From positions 1 to 64,000 of the forward strand of contig NZ_JAGQEE010000012.1 of NCBI RefSeq assembly GCF_018304945.1: DNA of 64,000 nt, read 5' to 3'. Source of the stretch: Collimonas humicola (GTDB lineage Bacteria > Pseudomonadota > Gammaproteobacteria > Burkholderiales > Burkholderiaceae_D). The notes beneath the pieces were generated by a model, which worked only from the letters and a program-made list of their open reading frames with translations, had not been told where the DNA came from and did not search any database. Shown one piece after another: positions 1-6,881 of this stretch (position 1 is the first letter of the stretch; the number at the start of each line of letters is the position of its first letter). Position numbers and translations under genes: made by a program.

Positions 1-47
1 ATTTTAAATTGCGGGCTATGCCGCCGATAAGGTCCTCTTGCTGACAT
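1..47 (-). CDS. Transposase N-terminus (IS3-type OrfA-like), runs off the left edge
   Basis: An ATG at 45-47 on the minus strand follows a strong Shine-Dalgarno run (AGGAGGAG, seven bases upstream). It opens a frame whose first residues read MSARGPYRRHSPQFK. The RRHSPxFK pattern just after the start is typical of IS3-family OrfA and related helix-turn-helix transposase subunits. Only 15 codons are inside the window, so family and intactness cannot be settled. The T-G-rich sequence near 100-122 could be the terminus of the same insertion sequence, but no partner repeat is visible. Confidence 0.45.
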   Translation of the reverse strand, partial: MSARGPYRRHSPQFK

Positions 48-141
48 GGTGTCGCTCCTCCTGAGAAGGCTCGACAAGCGTATCACTTCCTCTCGTGGCC
101 TTGGTCCAGCCCGAGGGGTTCAGTCCATTAGCTGGATAATT

Positions 142-571
142 TGCATCGAAAATTGACCCACGTATAGACCACAATCCTACTCAATATAGTGAGTGGGAGA
201 TTGGAGTGATCGACGTGGCATTATTAGGCATTATTCGACGCTGGCACCTTCGTGACCAGGTCTCCTTGAGGGAGATCGCCAGGCGTTTGGGGATCTCCAG
301 AAACACCGTCAGACGCTATCTACGCTCAGAAATCGTAGAGCCGGCTTATCGGGATCGACGCACTCCCAGCGCTCTTGATCAGTACGCCTTCAAACTTTCG
401 TCCTGGCTTAAAACAGAAGCGACAAAATCTCGAAAACAGCGGCGCAGCTTAAAACAGATCCATGCTGATTTATCTGCGCTAGGCTTTGAGGGATCCTACG
501 ATCGGGTTGCCGCCTTTGCGCGACAGTGGCGAGTGGATCAGTTGGATAGGGTCAATTCTGCTAGCAAAGGA
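142..571 (+). mobile_element. IS21-family insertion sequence remnant (left end only)
   Basis: The sequence TGCATCGAAAATTGACCCA at 142-160 looks like the terminal repeat of IS21-family elements and lies 46 bases before an istA-like start. The element stops near 571, inside istA; istB and the right terminus are missing. It is therefore an inactive fragment. Its truncated end abuts the remaining part of an XRE regulator gene read from the other strand, so the junction was made by insertion followed by deletion or recombination. Confidence 0.6.
206..571 (+). pseudogene. istA: istA transposase fragment (IS21 family)
   Basis: A GTG start at 206 opens MIDVALLGIIRRWHLRD, then a helix-turn-helix (VSLREIARRLGISRNTVRRYL, about residues 19-39) and a basic KSRKQRRSLKQ segment, all characteristic of the N-terminus of IS21 IstA. 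The resemblance ends around residue 122 (ASKGT); the last 11 residues before the stop at 608-610 are out-of-frame host sequence. The DDE catalytic domain is absent, so no transposition activity is possible. Confidence 0.7.
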
Positions 572-574
572 ACA

Positions 575-859
575 TGTATTTGCCTCGTACAGCGAAATAA
601 CCGCTCTTGATACCCCCTTACCGTCTTTATCTGCTCTCTTTGTCAGGTCAGACAGTTGTCCTTGGGTCAGTCCCTTTGCCTCGCGACTAAACTGCAATCG
701 CTGTCCAAGCTCCTGCTCAGGCTCCGATGTGTCCACGCCAAAAGACAAAGAGTCGCCCCCAGATTCCAGTTGCTTATCCAGAGCGTGAGCACGTGCGAGC
801 GCCTGCGACTTCTCAGAGGAAAGATGAGATTTCTCGCTAGTTTTAGTTTTTTTTACCAT
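575..859 (-). pseudogene. XRE-family helix-turn-helix regulator, 3' end replaced by the IS21 remnant
   Basis: From an ATG at 857-859 the frame gives a lysine/serine-rich leader of about 50 residues and then an XRE helix-turn-helix (LGQRLQFSREAKGLTQGQL to SRAVISLYE, about residues 51-92). After SLYEAN the reading is antisense to the istA fragment, so the native C-terminus is lost; the frame closes artificially at 479. Whether the shortened product folds is unknown. The helix-turn-helix resembles phage or island repressors. No clear Shine-Dalgarno precedes the start. Confidence 0.6.
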
Positions 860-888
860 GCGTAACTCAGTTCGACTAAACGGTTGTA

Positions 889-915
889 CTAGACGGTAGC
901 CCTTTAGTTGTCTAG
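889..915. promoter_or_regulatory. Inverted repeat upstream of the XRE gene (possible operator)
   Basis: CTAGAC at 889-894 and GTCTAG at 910-915 form an inverted repeat with a 15-base spacer, 30-56 bases upstream of the XRE start. XRE regulators often bind such sites in their own promoters. That is the only argument; no -10/-35 pair was convincing. Confidence 0.25.
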
Positions 916-998
916 CTTCTAGCCAGTTTTGCTCAGCATCTCCTTCGGGTCTGAGTGGCGATAAACGTAAAACTAAGCAACGCTAGAAAAACGACATG

Positions 999-1604
999 CT
1001 ACACCGGAATAGGGCGGGTAGCGTACCCGATAGCTGTTGAAAGCACCAAGCAAAGTATATTCACCGTCCGAAATGAGAGCGTATATTTTGGGTTTTTCTC
1101 TTGTTCAAATCCGACAAGCTTGTTCGAAGATAGGCCATAGAACAGGCTACCGGCAAGAACCGCGTATGTAAGGAACAACTCCGGTGGCTGGCGAAGGAAG
1201 ATAGCCAGTCCCGGCAACATGCCAAGTATCGACGTGAATGGGCTGCTCTTGGCGCCACCCGTGACTAAAATAAGCACGCCGACGAATCCCAGATCAAGAA
1301 CAAATAATATGGGGAATGAGAACTCCTTAAGAATTGGCCGCATTGGCAAATCCCCCATAATAGGCTTCCAGACAGGGAGAAACTGCTCCGACATCACAAT
1401 GATGACGAACGACGACAGCGCGAACCAGACTATAAGAGCATCTACTTTTTGATACACCAGGCGTGGATACGCGTTGTCATACACCGACACCCCAGGAAGT
1501 CCCGTTTTCATAATAGAACTGCCGATCGCAATAATCACCAGAGTCACAAGCTGAATTGCAATAGTGGCCCCTGCTTGATTGATCGACTGAATAGCTATGC
1601 TCAT
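999..1604 (-). CDS. Hypothetical integral membrane protein (island cargo)
   Basis: The 201-residue product has five to six hydrophobic segments: ATIAIQLVTLVIIAIGSS near residues 13-30, a second around VDALIVWFALSSFVIIVMS, a third around ILFVLDLGFVGVLILVTGG, and three more to the C-terminus. I chose the ATG at 1604 because GGGGGG lies three bases before it; an in-frame ATG 20 codons earlier (1664) has no ribosome site. I do not recognise the family and see no catalytic motif. It has its own transcription direction, with an AT-rich stretch upstream. Confidence 0.6.
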   Translation of the reverse strand: MSIAIQSINQAGATIAIQLVTLVIIAIGSSIMKTGLPGVSVYDNAYPRLVYQKVDALIVWFALSSFVIIVMSEQFLPVWKPIMGDLPMRPILKEFSFPILFVLDLGFVGVLILVTGGAKSSPFTSILGMLPGLAIFLRQPPELFLTYAVLAGSLFYGLSSNKLVGFEQEKNPKYTLSFRTVNILCLVLSTAIGYATRPIPV

Positions 1605-1756
1605 CTGCCCCCCATTTTTTTCTGATTCAACAAGGAAGATTGCTTCTACAATTCGAAATCGCATCGCTACGATAAAGGCTTAGCAGGGGGAGTGTATAAT
1701 CCTTTTGTAGAAAAATTTTTGTCTAATCTCTTGATTTAGCTGATTTTTGGTGAGGC

Positions 1757-1801
1757 TTGAAAATCCTTGTGTCGGTGGTTCGATTCCGCCCCGGGCCACC
1801 A
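1757..1801 (+). other. 3' fragment of a tRNA-Phe gene (attachment site)
   Basis: From the anticodon loop (TTGAAAATCC, anticodon GAA) onward the sequence matches a betaproteobacterial tRNA-Phe: variable loop, T arm with GGTTCGATTCC, acceptor strand ending CCGGGCC and encoded ACCA. The bases to the left do not form a D arm or a pairing acceptor strand, so the 5' half is missing. An antisense open frame across this fragment (1736-1975) is spurious. The fragment is interpreted as attL/attR of an integrated element. Confidence 0.8.
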
Positions 1802-1808
1802 AAACATC

Positions 1809-1840
1809 AAAAAGGGCTTAGCTTCGGCTAAGCCCTTTTT
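1809..1840 (+). terminator. Rho-independent terminator of the original tRNA-Phe gene
   Basis: AAAAAGGGCTTAGC, a TTCG tetraloop and GCTAAGCCCTTTTT form a perfect 14-bp stem ending in a T run, eight bases after the tRNA CCA. The A/T ends make it bidirectional. It separates the accessory region from minC. Confidence 0.9.
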
Positions 1841-2082
1841 GCGTTTGCGCGACGATTTCAAGCGAGGGCAATCCTCGTGCCGGACTTGCCGGCGTCCTAC
1901 ATCGCTACAGATTGCAACAACAAACGGCAATCCTTTTTTGTGATCCCCCCGAGATTTGGTAAGATCACAAACCAAGACAATATTTTATATTCCTTTAAAA
2001 CGAACCAATCGCCGTCTAAACGTTCCTATAAGCCAATCGCCGGCGCTTTCCGCTGCGTTTAGCTCATACACCACACTGCTTT

Positions 2083-2823
2083 ATGCTCAAAAACAAATCC
2101 CGCAAGCCGATTGAAATAAAAATTGCAACCGTGGTCGCTGTCTCGGCGATCTTGCATGATTCCGATCCCATGGCCCTGGAAGCAGCCTTGCAGGAAATGA
2201 CGGGAGGCACGGCGGATTTCTTTGACAACGAATTTGCCGTCATCGATGTCGCCGCACTGGGAACGGACAGGCCGCCGATAGATTGGCCGCAATTGATCTC
2301 GCTGCTGAAAAAATACCGTTTGAACGCAGTTGCAGTACGCAATGCGCCGGCCGATATGGAAGAAGGCATCCTCGCCAGCGGACTGAGCATCGACCAGATG
2401 GCGGCTGCGCGCCAGGAACCCGCCGCAGCACCGCCTCCCCCGCCCGCCCCAATCGCAGCCCCGCTCAAAGCCGCAGCCAGCACCATGATCATCGATACGC
2501 CGATACGTGCCGGACAACGCATTTATGCGCGCGACGCCGACCTGGTCATCACCGCCACAGTTAACAATGGCGCCGAAATCATTGCCGACGGCAGCATCCA
2601 CGTCTACGCTCCCTTGCGCGGGCGGGCGCTGGCAGGCGCCAGCGGAGACATTTCGGCGCGCATCTTTGCCGCCAGCATGGAAGCCGAACTGGTGTCCATC
2701 GCCGGCGTCTACCGCACTTTTGAAAACGGCCTGCCGCCGGAACAAAAAGGCCAGCCCGCACAAATTCGACTGAGCGGCGACCGGATTGACGTACTATCGC
2801 TCAATTCCGCTTCGCGCAATTGA
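2083..2823 (+). CDS. minC: Septum site-determining protein MinC
   Basis: MinC is the FtsZ polymerisation inhibitor of the Min system; MinD recruits it to the membrane near the poles. The 246-residue product has an N-terminal inhibitory domain (about 1-105), a proline-rich linker (APPPPPAP, about 120-127) and a C-terminal beta-helical dimerisation/MinD-binding domain (about 138-240) with the typical RAGQRIYARDADLVI and YAPLRGRALAG segments. minD and minE follow in order. The ATG at 2083 has no good ribosome site, but no better in-frame start is present. Confidence 0.95.
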   Translation: MLKNKSRKPIEIKIATVVAVSAILHDSDPMALEAALQEMTGGTADFFDNEFAVIDVAALGTDRPPIDWPQLISLLKKYRLNAVAVRNAPADMEEGILASGLSIDQMAAARQEPAAAPPPPPAPIAAPLKAAASTMIIDTPIRAGQRIYARDADLVITATVNNGAEIIADGSIHVYAPLRGRALAGASGDISARIFAASMEAELVSIAGVYRTFENGLPPEQKGQPAQIRLSGDRIDVLSLNSASRN

Positions 2824-2915
2824 TGGCGCCTGGGATCACATAAATTTTGTCGAAGCGCTGCAGTCTTGTTTTGCAGCCTTCCACTGTAACTTGAACGTTT
2901 TTATCTAGTCAGTTG

Positions 2916-2976
2916 GGGACAGAGCCGCACGGGGAGTGTAATTCGTCGCACTGCGGCGCCTCTTAAACTCTGTCCC
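2916..2976. repeat. Palindromic repeat element in the minC-minD gap
   Basis: GGGACAGAG at 2916-2924 and CTCTGTCCC at 2968-2976 are perfect inverted arms. Inside them CCGCA (2925-2929) and TGCGG (2952-2956) can extend the pairing. The right arm and flank (2960-2979, CTCTTAAACTCTGTCCCGCA) recur exactly at 40050-40069 between ftsA and ftsZ. Arms of this type resemble palindromic elements spread by REP-associated transposases; that origin is inferred. The element ends ten bases before the minD ribosome site and so lies in its leader. Confidence 0.6.
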
Positions 2977-2998
2977 GCAATGCATAAAGGAGCTCTTC

Positions 2999-3814
2999 GT
3001 GGCAAAAATCATCGTTGTTACGTCCGGCAAAGGCGGAGTTGGCAAGACCACCTCCAGCGCCAGTTTTGCATCGGGTCTGGCCATGCGCGGCCACAAAACC
3101 GCCGTGCTCGACTTTGACGTCGGCCTGCGCAACCTGGATCTGATCATGGGCTGTGAACGGCGCGTGGTGTACGACCTGATCAATGTCGTCAACAAGGAAG
3201 CCACGCTGACCCAGGCCCTGATCAAGGACAAGCATTGCGAAAACCTGTTTATCCTGCCGGCCTCGCAAACCCGCGACAAGGATGCCTTGACCGAAGAAGG
3301 CGTCGAGACCGTTCTCAACGACCTGGTCAAGATGGACTTCGAATACATCATCTGCGACTCGCCGGCCGGCATCGAGCGCGGCGCCGTGATGGCGCTGACC
3401 TTTGCCGATGAAGCGATCGTCGTCACCAATCCGGAAGTATCGTCGGTGCGCGACTCCGACCGCATCCTCGGCATCATCCAGGCCAAGTCGCGCCGTGCGC
3501 AAAACGGCGGCGAGCCGGTCAAGGAACACTTGCTGATCACCCGCTATTCGGCGAAACGGGTCGAAGCCGGCGAAATGCTGTCGTATACCGATGTCCAGGA
3601 TATCCTGCGCATCCCGCTGGTCGGCATCATCCCTGAATCGGAGTCGGTGCTGCACGCCTCCAACCAGGGTAACCCGGCAATCCACATCAAAGGCAGCGAT
3701 GTCGCCCTGGCCTATGAAGACGTGGTCTCGCGCTTCCTCGGCGAAGAAGTCACCCTGCGCTTTACCTCCTACGAAAAGCCGGGCTTCCTGCACCGCATCT
3801 TTGGAGGGAAATAA
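2999..3814 (+). CDS. minD: Septum site-determining ATPase MinD
   Basis: MinD is a membrane-associated ParA-type ATPase that carries MinC and oscillates under MinE control. The 271-residue product starts at GTG with AAGGAG six bases upstream. It shows the deviant Walker A motif GKGGVGKTT at residues 10-18 and [14 protein letters not shown] in switch I. The C-terminus ends in basic and hydrophobic residues (FLHRIFGGK) that fit the membrane-targeting helix. One base separates its stop from minE, so the two are co-transcribed. Confidence 0.97.
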   Translation: MAKIIVVTSGKGGVGKTTSSASFASGLAMRGHKTAVLDFDVGLRNLDLIMGCERRVVYDLINVVNKEATLTQALIKDKHCENLFILPASQTRDKDALTEEGVETVLNDLVKMDFEYIICDSPAGIERGAVMALTFADEAIVVTNPEVSSVRDSDRILGIIQAKSRRAQNGGEPVKEHLLITRYSAKRVEAGEMLSYTDVQDILRIPLVGIIPESESVLHASNQGNPAIHIKGSDVALAYEDVVSRFLGEEVTLRFTSYEKPGFLHRIFGGK

Positions 3815-3815
3815 G

Positions 3816-4067
3816 ATGGCATTGCTCTCGTTCTTGTTTAACAGCAAGCCCAAAACCGCATCGGCCGCCAAGGAGCGTCTGCAGATCATCATTGCCCGCG
3901 AACGCAATGGCCGCTCGGGCCACGATTTCCTGCCGGCGCTGCACAAGGAGCTGATCGAGGTGATTTCCAAGTACACCAAGGTCAATGCGGACGACATCAA
4001 GATTTCCCTGGATCGCCAGGGCAATCTTGAAGTGCTGGACGTGAATGTGGTGTTGCCGGACGCCTGA
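3816..4067 (+). CDS. minE: Cell division topological specificity factor MinE
   Basis: This 83-residue protein stimulates MinD ATPase and confines MinCD to the poles. The N-terminal MALLSFLF is the membrane-targeting segment, [13 protein letters not shown] (about 18-30) is the MinD-contact region, and the C-terminal half is the dimerisation domain. The ATG at 3816 follows GGAGGGAAATAAG, so the ribosome site overlaps the end of minD. It is the last gene of the min operon. Confidence 0.97.
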   Translation: MALLSFLFNSKPKTASAAKERLQIIIARERNGRSGHDFLPALHKELIEVISKYTKVNADDIKISLDRQGNLEVLDVNVVLPDA

Positions 4068-4448
4068 GCGGGCGCTGGACGCCGCAGCGCACCAAGCGCT
4101 TCGCAAAATTCTGGTCACCGGATAGTCAGCAAAGTGCTGCGACTGATTCTGTTCCCCTTGCAGGCGCGGACCATGGCGTGCTGCCTTGACGGTGGAATTT
4201 TACAATTCCCGTCGTACACTGTATGACAATCGGACCCCAACAAGCCCTGCGTCATCCAGAGTTTTGGCGCATGCTTTGTTAAATTCATCCGACACTGTTT
4301 TTAAATTGATTTGTGGCAATTGCAAGACACTGGAAATATATAGAACATTTATCTACAGCAATGTAGCAATAAGAATAATATACTCCTAGTACACGCCACA
4401 ACACCGATGCCGGCCCACCATGCCTGGCTCACCTAACATATATAAAAT
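4068..4448. other. Gene-free stretch between minE and the response regulator
   Basis: I see no convincing gene here. A 6-bp hairpin (GCGCTG/CAGCGC, 4072-4090) follows minE but lacks a T run. From about 4300 the sequence becomes AT-rich, with CTACAGCAATGTAG and several TATA-like words before the next gene, so promoters probably lie there. A 67-codon open frame at 4186-4389 has no ribosome site or recognisable sequence and I do not call it. Confidence 0.4.
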
Positions 4449-5138
4449 ATGAGAATTGCTGTCCTTGATGACGATCCCAGTCAAACCGATCTAGTTTGCC
4501 AGGTGCTCACATCCAGTGGCCATATTTGCCACCCGTTTCAAAGCGGGAAAGAAATATTGAACCAGCTGCGGCGGGAAAGCTATGACATGCTGGTTCTGGA
4601 CTGGCAGGTCCCGGATCTGAGCGGGCCCGAGGTATTGCGCTGGGTAAGAGACAAACTGCCGCGGACCATTCCGGTCCTGTTCATCACCAGCCGCTCCGGC
4701 GAGGATGACATCGTGGAAGGCCTGGCCGCCGGCGCCGATGACTACATGATCAAGCCGATCCGGCGCAGCGAACTGGTGGCGCGGGTGCAAGCCCTGCTGC
4801 GACGCGCCTATCCGATCCAGAACACCAGCGAACAAATCGTTTTCAACGACTATTTGTTTGAAACCCGTTCGGGTCGCCTGACCTTGGCCGGCAAGCCGAT
4901 CGAGATTACCCAGAAGGAATTCGACCTGGCCCTGTTGTTTTTTCGCAACCTAGGCCGCCCCCTCTCACGTGCATATATCCTAGAGGCAGTCTGGTCGCGC
5001 GATGTCGACATCCCCTCCCGCACCATGGATACACACGTATCGCGGGTAAGGAGTAAGTTACAATTACGACCAGAAAACGGCTATCGGCTCGCACCGGTTT
5101 ATAGCTATGGGTATCGATTGGAACAACTAACAGGATAA
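4449..5138 (+). CDS. OmpR/PhoB-family response regulator
   Basis: The 229-residue product has a receiver domain (about 1-118) with acidic residues D7-D9, phospho-acceptor D51 (LVLDWQVP), T80 and K102 (MIKP). A winged-helix DNA-binding domain follows (about 130-225), with ITQKEFDLALLFFRN and a recognition-helix region at SRTMDTHVSRVRSKL. It heads a cassette with a LysM/FecR protein and a CHASE2 kinase, the probable partner. No Shine-Dalgarno precedes the ATG; a TATATAAAAT run touches it, so translation initiation may be unusual. Confidence 0.9.
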   Translation: MRIAVLDDDPSQTDLVCQVLTSSGHICHPFQSGKEILNQLRRESYDMLVLDWQVPDLSGPEVLRWVRDKLPRTIPVLFITSRSGEDDIVEGLAAGADDYMIKPIRRSELVARVQALLRRAYPIQNTSEQIVFNDYLFETRSGRLTLAGKPIEITQKEFDLALLFFRNLGRPLSRAYILEAVWSRDVDIPSRTMDTHVSRVRSKLQLRPENGYRLAPVYSYGYRLEQLTG

Positions 5139-5168
5139 GGCGCGTTGCGGTTGCGCTGATAGACAAAT

Positions 5169-6845
5169 ATGCGCAGCACATTCACCAAACTGGCTCTATT
5201 GGCGCTGTTGTCGGCGCCTTCCTCGCTGTTATTTGCCGCCCCGCCAGCACTCGACCCGGCAGCGCTCCAGGTGGACGCTGCCACCATCACCTACCGGGCG
5301 CAACAGGGCGACACCTTAAGCGTCATCGCCGACCAGCTCACCGACAACAAGAGCAACTGGGTGCAGCTGGCGAAACTGAACCACATCGGCAATGACCGCA
5401 CCATTCCGATCGGCACCGCCATCATCATCCCGGTAGCGCTGCTGCCGGACGATCCCAGCTCGGCCCAGGTGGCAGCCATGTCCGGCACGATCGACGCCAC
5501 CGGCGCCGACGGCCGCCCGGTTGCTCTCGGCATCGGCACAACCCTGACCGAAGGCGCAGTCATCAATACCGGCAGCAACAGCTTTCTGACGCTGAGCCTG
5601 CCCGACCAGTCGCATATCGCGATCCCGTCCAACAGCCAGGTGAAACTCAGCAAACTGCGCAGCGCGCGATATACCAAGAGTCCGCGCACCGAGATTACCT
5701 TGCTGAAGGGCCGCGTCGAATCCAAGGTCTCGCCGCTGGAAAAGAACAAAGGCCGCTTTGAAGTTCATTCGCCGCTGGCGGTGGCGGGCGTGCGCGGCAC
5801 CGATTTCCGCGTCGACCTGGTCGGCGACAGGGTCCTGACCGAAGTCTTGAGCGGCGGCGTCGCTGTGGCGAAAAAGAACAAGCCGGCCGCCCTGACCCTG
5901 CGCGCGGGCCAAGGCAATATCACCAGCACCAAGGGCGTTGGCAAGGCAGTGGCGCTGCTGCCGCAACCAGAGTTCACCGATAGCCGGCCGCAGCTGCAGG
6001 AACGGCCGACAGTACACTTTACCGTCAATCCAGTCAGCGGCGCCGGCGGCTATCGCGCGCAAGTCGCCACCGACGCCGGCCTCAACAACGTCATCAGCGA
6101 AGCTGAGTCGGACAGCCCTGAAATCAAGATCAACGGACTGGAAGACGGCAAGTATTTCGTGCGCATCACCGCGCTGGACCAGGCCGGCTTGCAAGGCAAG
6201 CCGCTGATCGCGGCGTTTACCCTGAAGGCCCGGCCGGAACCGCCGATCTCGATCGAACCGAAAAACAAATCGCGCAGCGAAAACCTGATGTTCAGCTGGG
6301 CCGAGGTCGGCAATGCCCAGGCCTATCATCTGCAGGTAGCCAGCGACGCAGAGTTCAGCCACGTCGTCATCGACGAAGCGGCATTGAGCGCAGCGCAGTT
6401 CAACGCAGGCAAGCTGGCCCTCGGCGCCTACTACTGGCGCGTGGCGACCATCGTTGAAACCGCAGGCGGCCGCGACCAGGGGCCTTACGGCGACCCGCAA
6501 GGCTTCAGCCTGCTGCCCGCCTTGCAGATTCCTAAGATTGCCGACGCGGTCGACGGCGACCTGTCGTTCCGCTGGACCGGCGAGCCAGGGCAAAAATTCG
6601 TGGTCGAGATCGGCCGCGACGCCGGCTTCTCCAGCCTGCTGCTGACGCAGGACACCGCGACGCCGGAAATCAATGTGCCGCGTCCGGCCAGCGACACCTA
6701 TTTCATCCGCATCAAGGCAATCGATGCCGACGGCTACGTCAGCCCGTTTTCGCCGGCGCAAAAAGTGTATATCGGCAGCCGCTGGGTCACCAGCGACGGC
6801 TCGCCCTTGCTCAACGTCGGCGGCATTACCCAGGCCGGCTATTAA
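5169..6845 (+). CDS. Secreted LysM/FecR-domain protein
   Basis: This 558-residue protein has a signal peptide (residues 1-23, ending LLFA), a LysM peptidoglycan-binding domain (about 42-90, YRAQQGDTLSVIADQL) and a FecR-type domain (about 130-240, AVAGVRGTDFRV). Fibronectin/Ig-like repeats fill about 275-540. FecR domains in such proteins usually sit in the periplasm and pass signals; LysM would anchor it to the wall. It lies 30 bases after a response regulator and 36 before a CHASE2 kinase, suggesting that it senses or scaffolds for that pair. The ligand is unknown. Confidence 0.85.
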   Translation: MRSTFTKLALLALLSAPSSLLFAAPPALDPAALQVDAATITYRAQQGDTLSVIADQLTDNKSNWVQLAKLNHIGNDRTIPIGTAIIIPVALLPDDPSSAQVAAMSGTIDATGADGRPVALGIGTTLTEGAVINTGSNSFLTLSLPDQSHIAIPSNSQVKLSKLRSARYTKSPRTEITLLKGRVESKVSPLEKNKGRFEVHSPLAVAGVRGTDFRVDLVGDRVLTEVLSGGVAVAKKNKPAALTLRAGQGNITSTKGVGKAVALLPQPEFTDSRPQLQERPTVHFTVNPVSGAGGYRAQVATDAGLNNVISEAESDSPEIKINGLEDGKYFVRITALDQAGLQGKPLIAAFTLKARPEPPISIEPKNKSRSENLMFSWAEVGNAQAYHLQVASDAEFSHVVIDEAALSAAQFNAGKLALGAYYWRVATIVETAGGRDQGPYGDPQGFSLLPALQIPKIADAVDGDLSFRWTGEPGQKFVVEIGRDAGFSSLLLTQDTATPEINVPRPASDTYFIRIKAIDADGYVSPFSPAQKVYIGSRWVTSDGSPLLNVGGITQAGY

Positions 6846-6881
6846 ACCGGGGCCCGCCATGCAAGCATTCGCGCAGCGTAC

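Larger units (their letters stand above)
1..1801. mobile_element. Right end of an integrated element (genomic island) at tRNA-Phe
   Basis: The stretch up to the tRNA-Phe 3' fragment at 1757-1801 contains only accessory material: a transposase start, an IS21 remnant, a truncated XRE regulator gene and an orphan membrane-protein gene. The tRNA fragment has no 5' half and keeps its terminator, which is what remains at the distal end when an element inserts into the 3' end of a tRNA gene. The intact tRNA-Phe and an integrase would then lie left of the window. Seen: fragment and decayed gene content. Inferred: the island and its extent. Confidence 0.55.

Noticed and set aside
1736-1975. A 79-codon minus-strand open frame over the tRNA-Phe fragment
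   Set aside because: Its start-proximal part is the antisense of the terminator and its end the antisense of the tRNA; such frames are a known false-annotation pattern.
4072-4090. GCGCTG/CAGCGC hairpin after minE as a terminator
   Set aside because: Six base pairs and no T run; not enough for a terminator call.
4186-4389. A 67-codon plus-strand open frame in the minE-response regulator gap
   Set aside because: No ribosome site, no recognisable sequence, and it runs into AT-rich promoter-like sequence.
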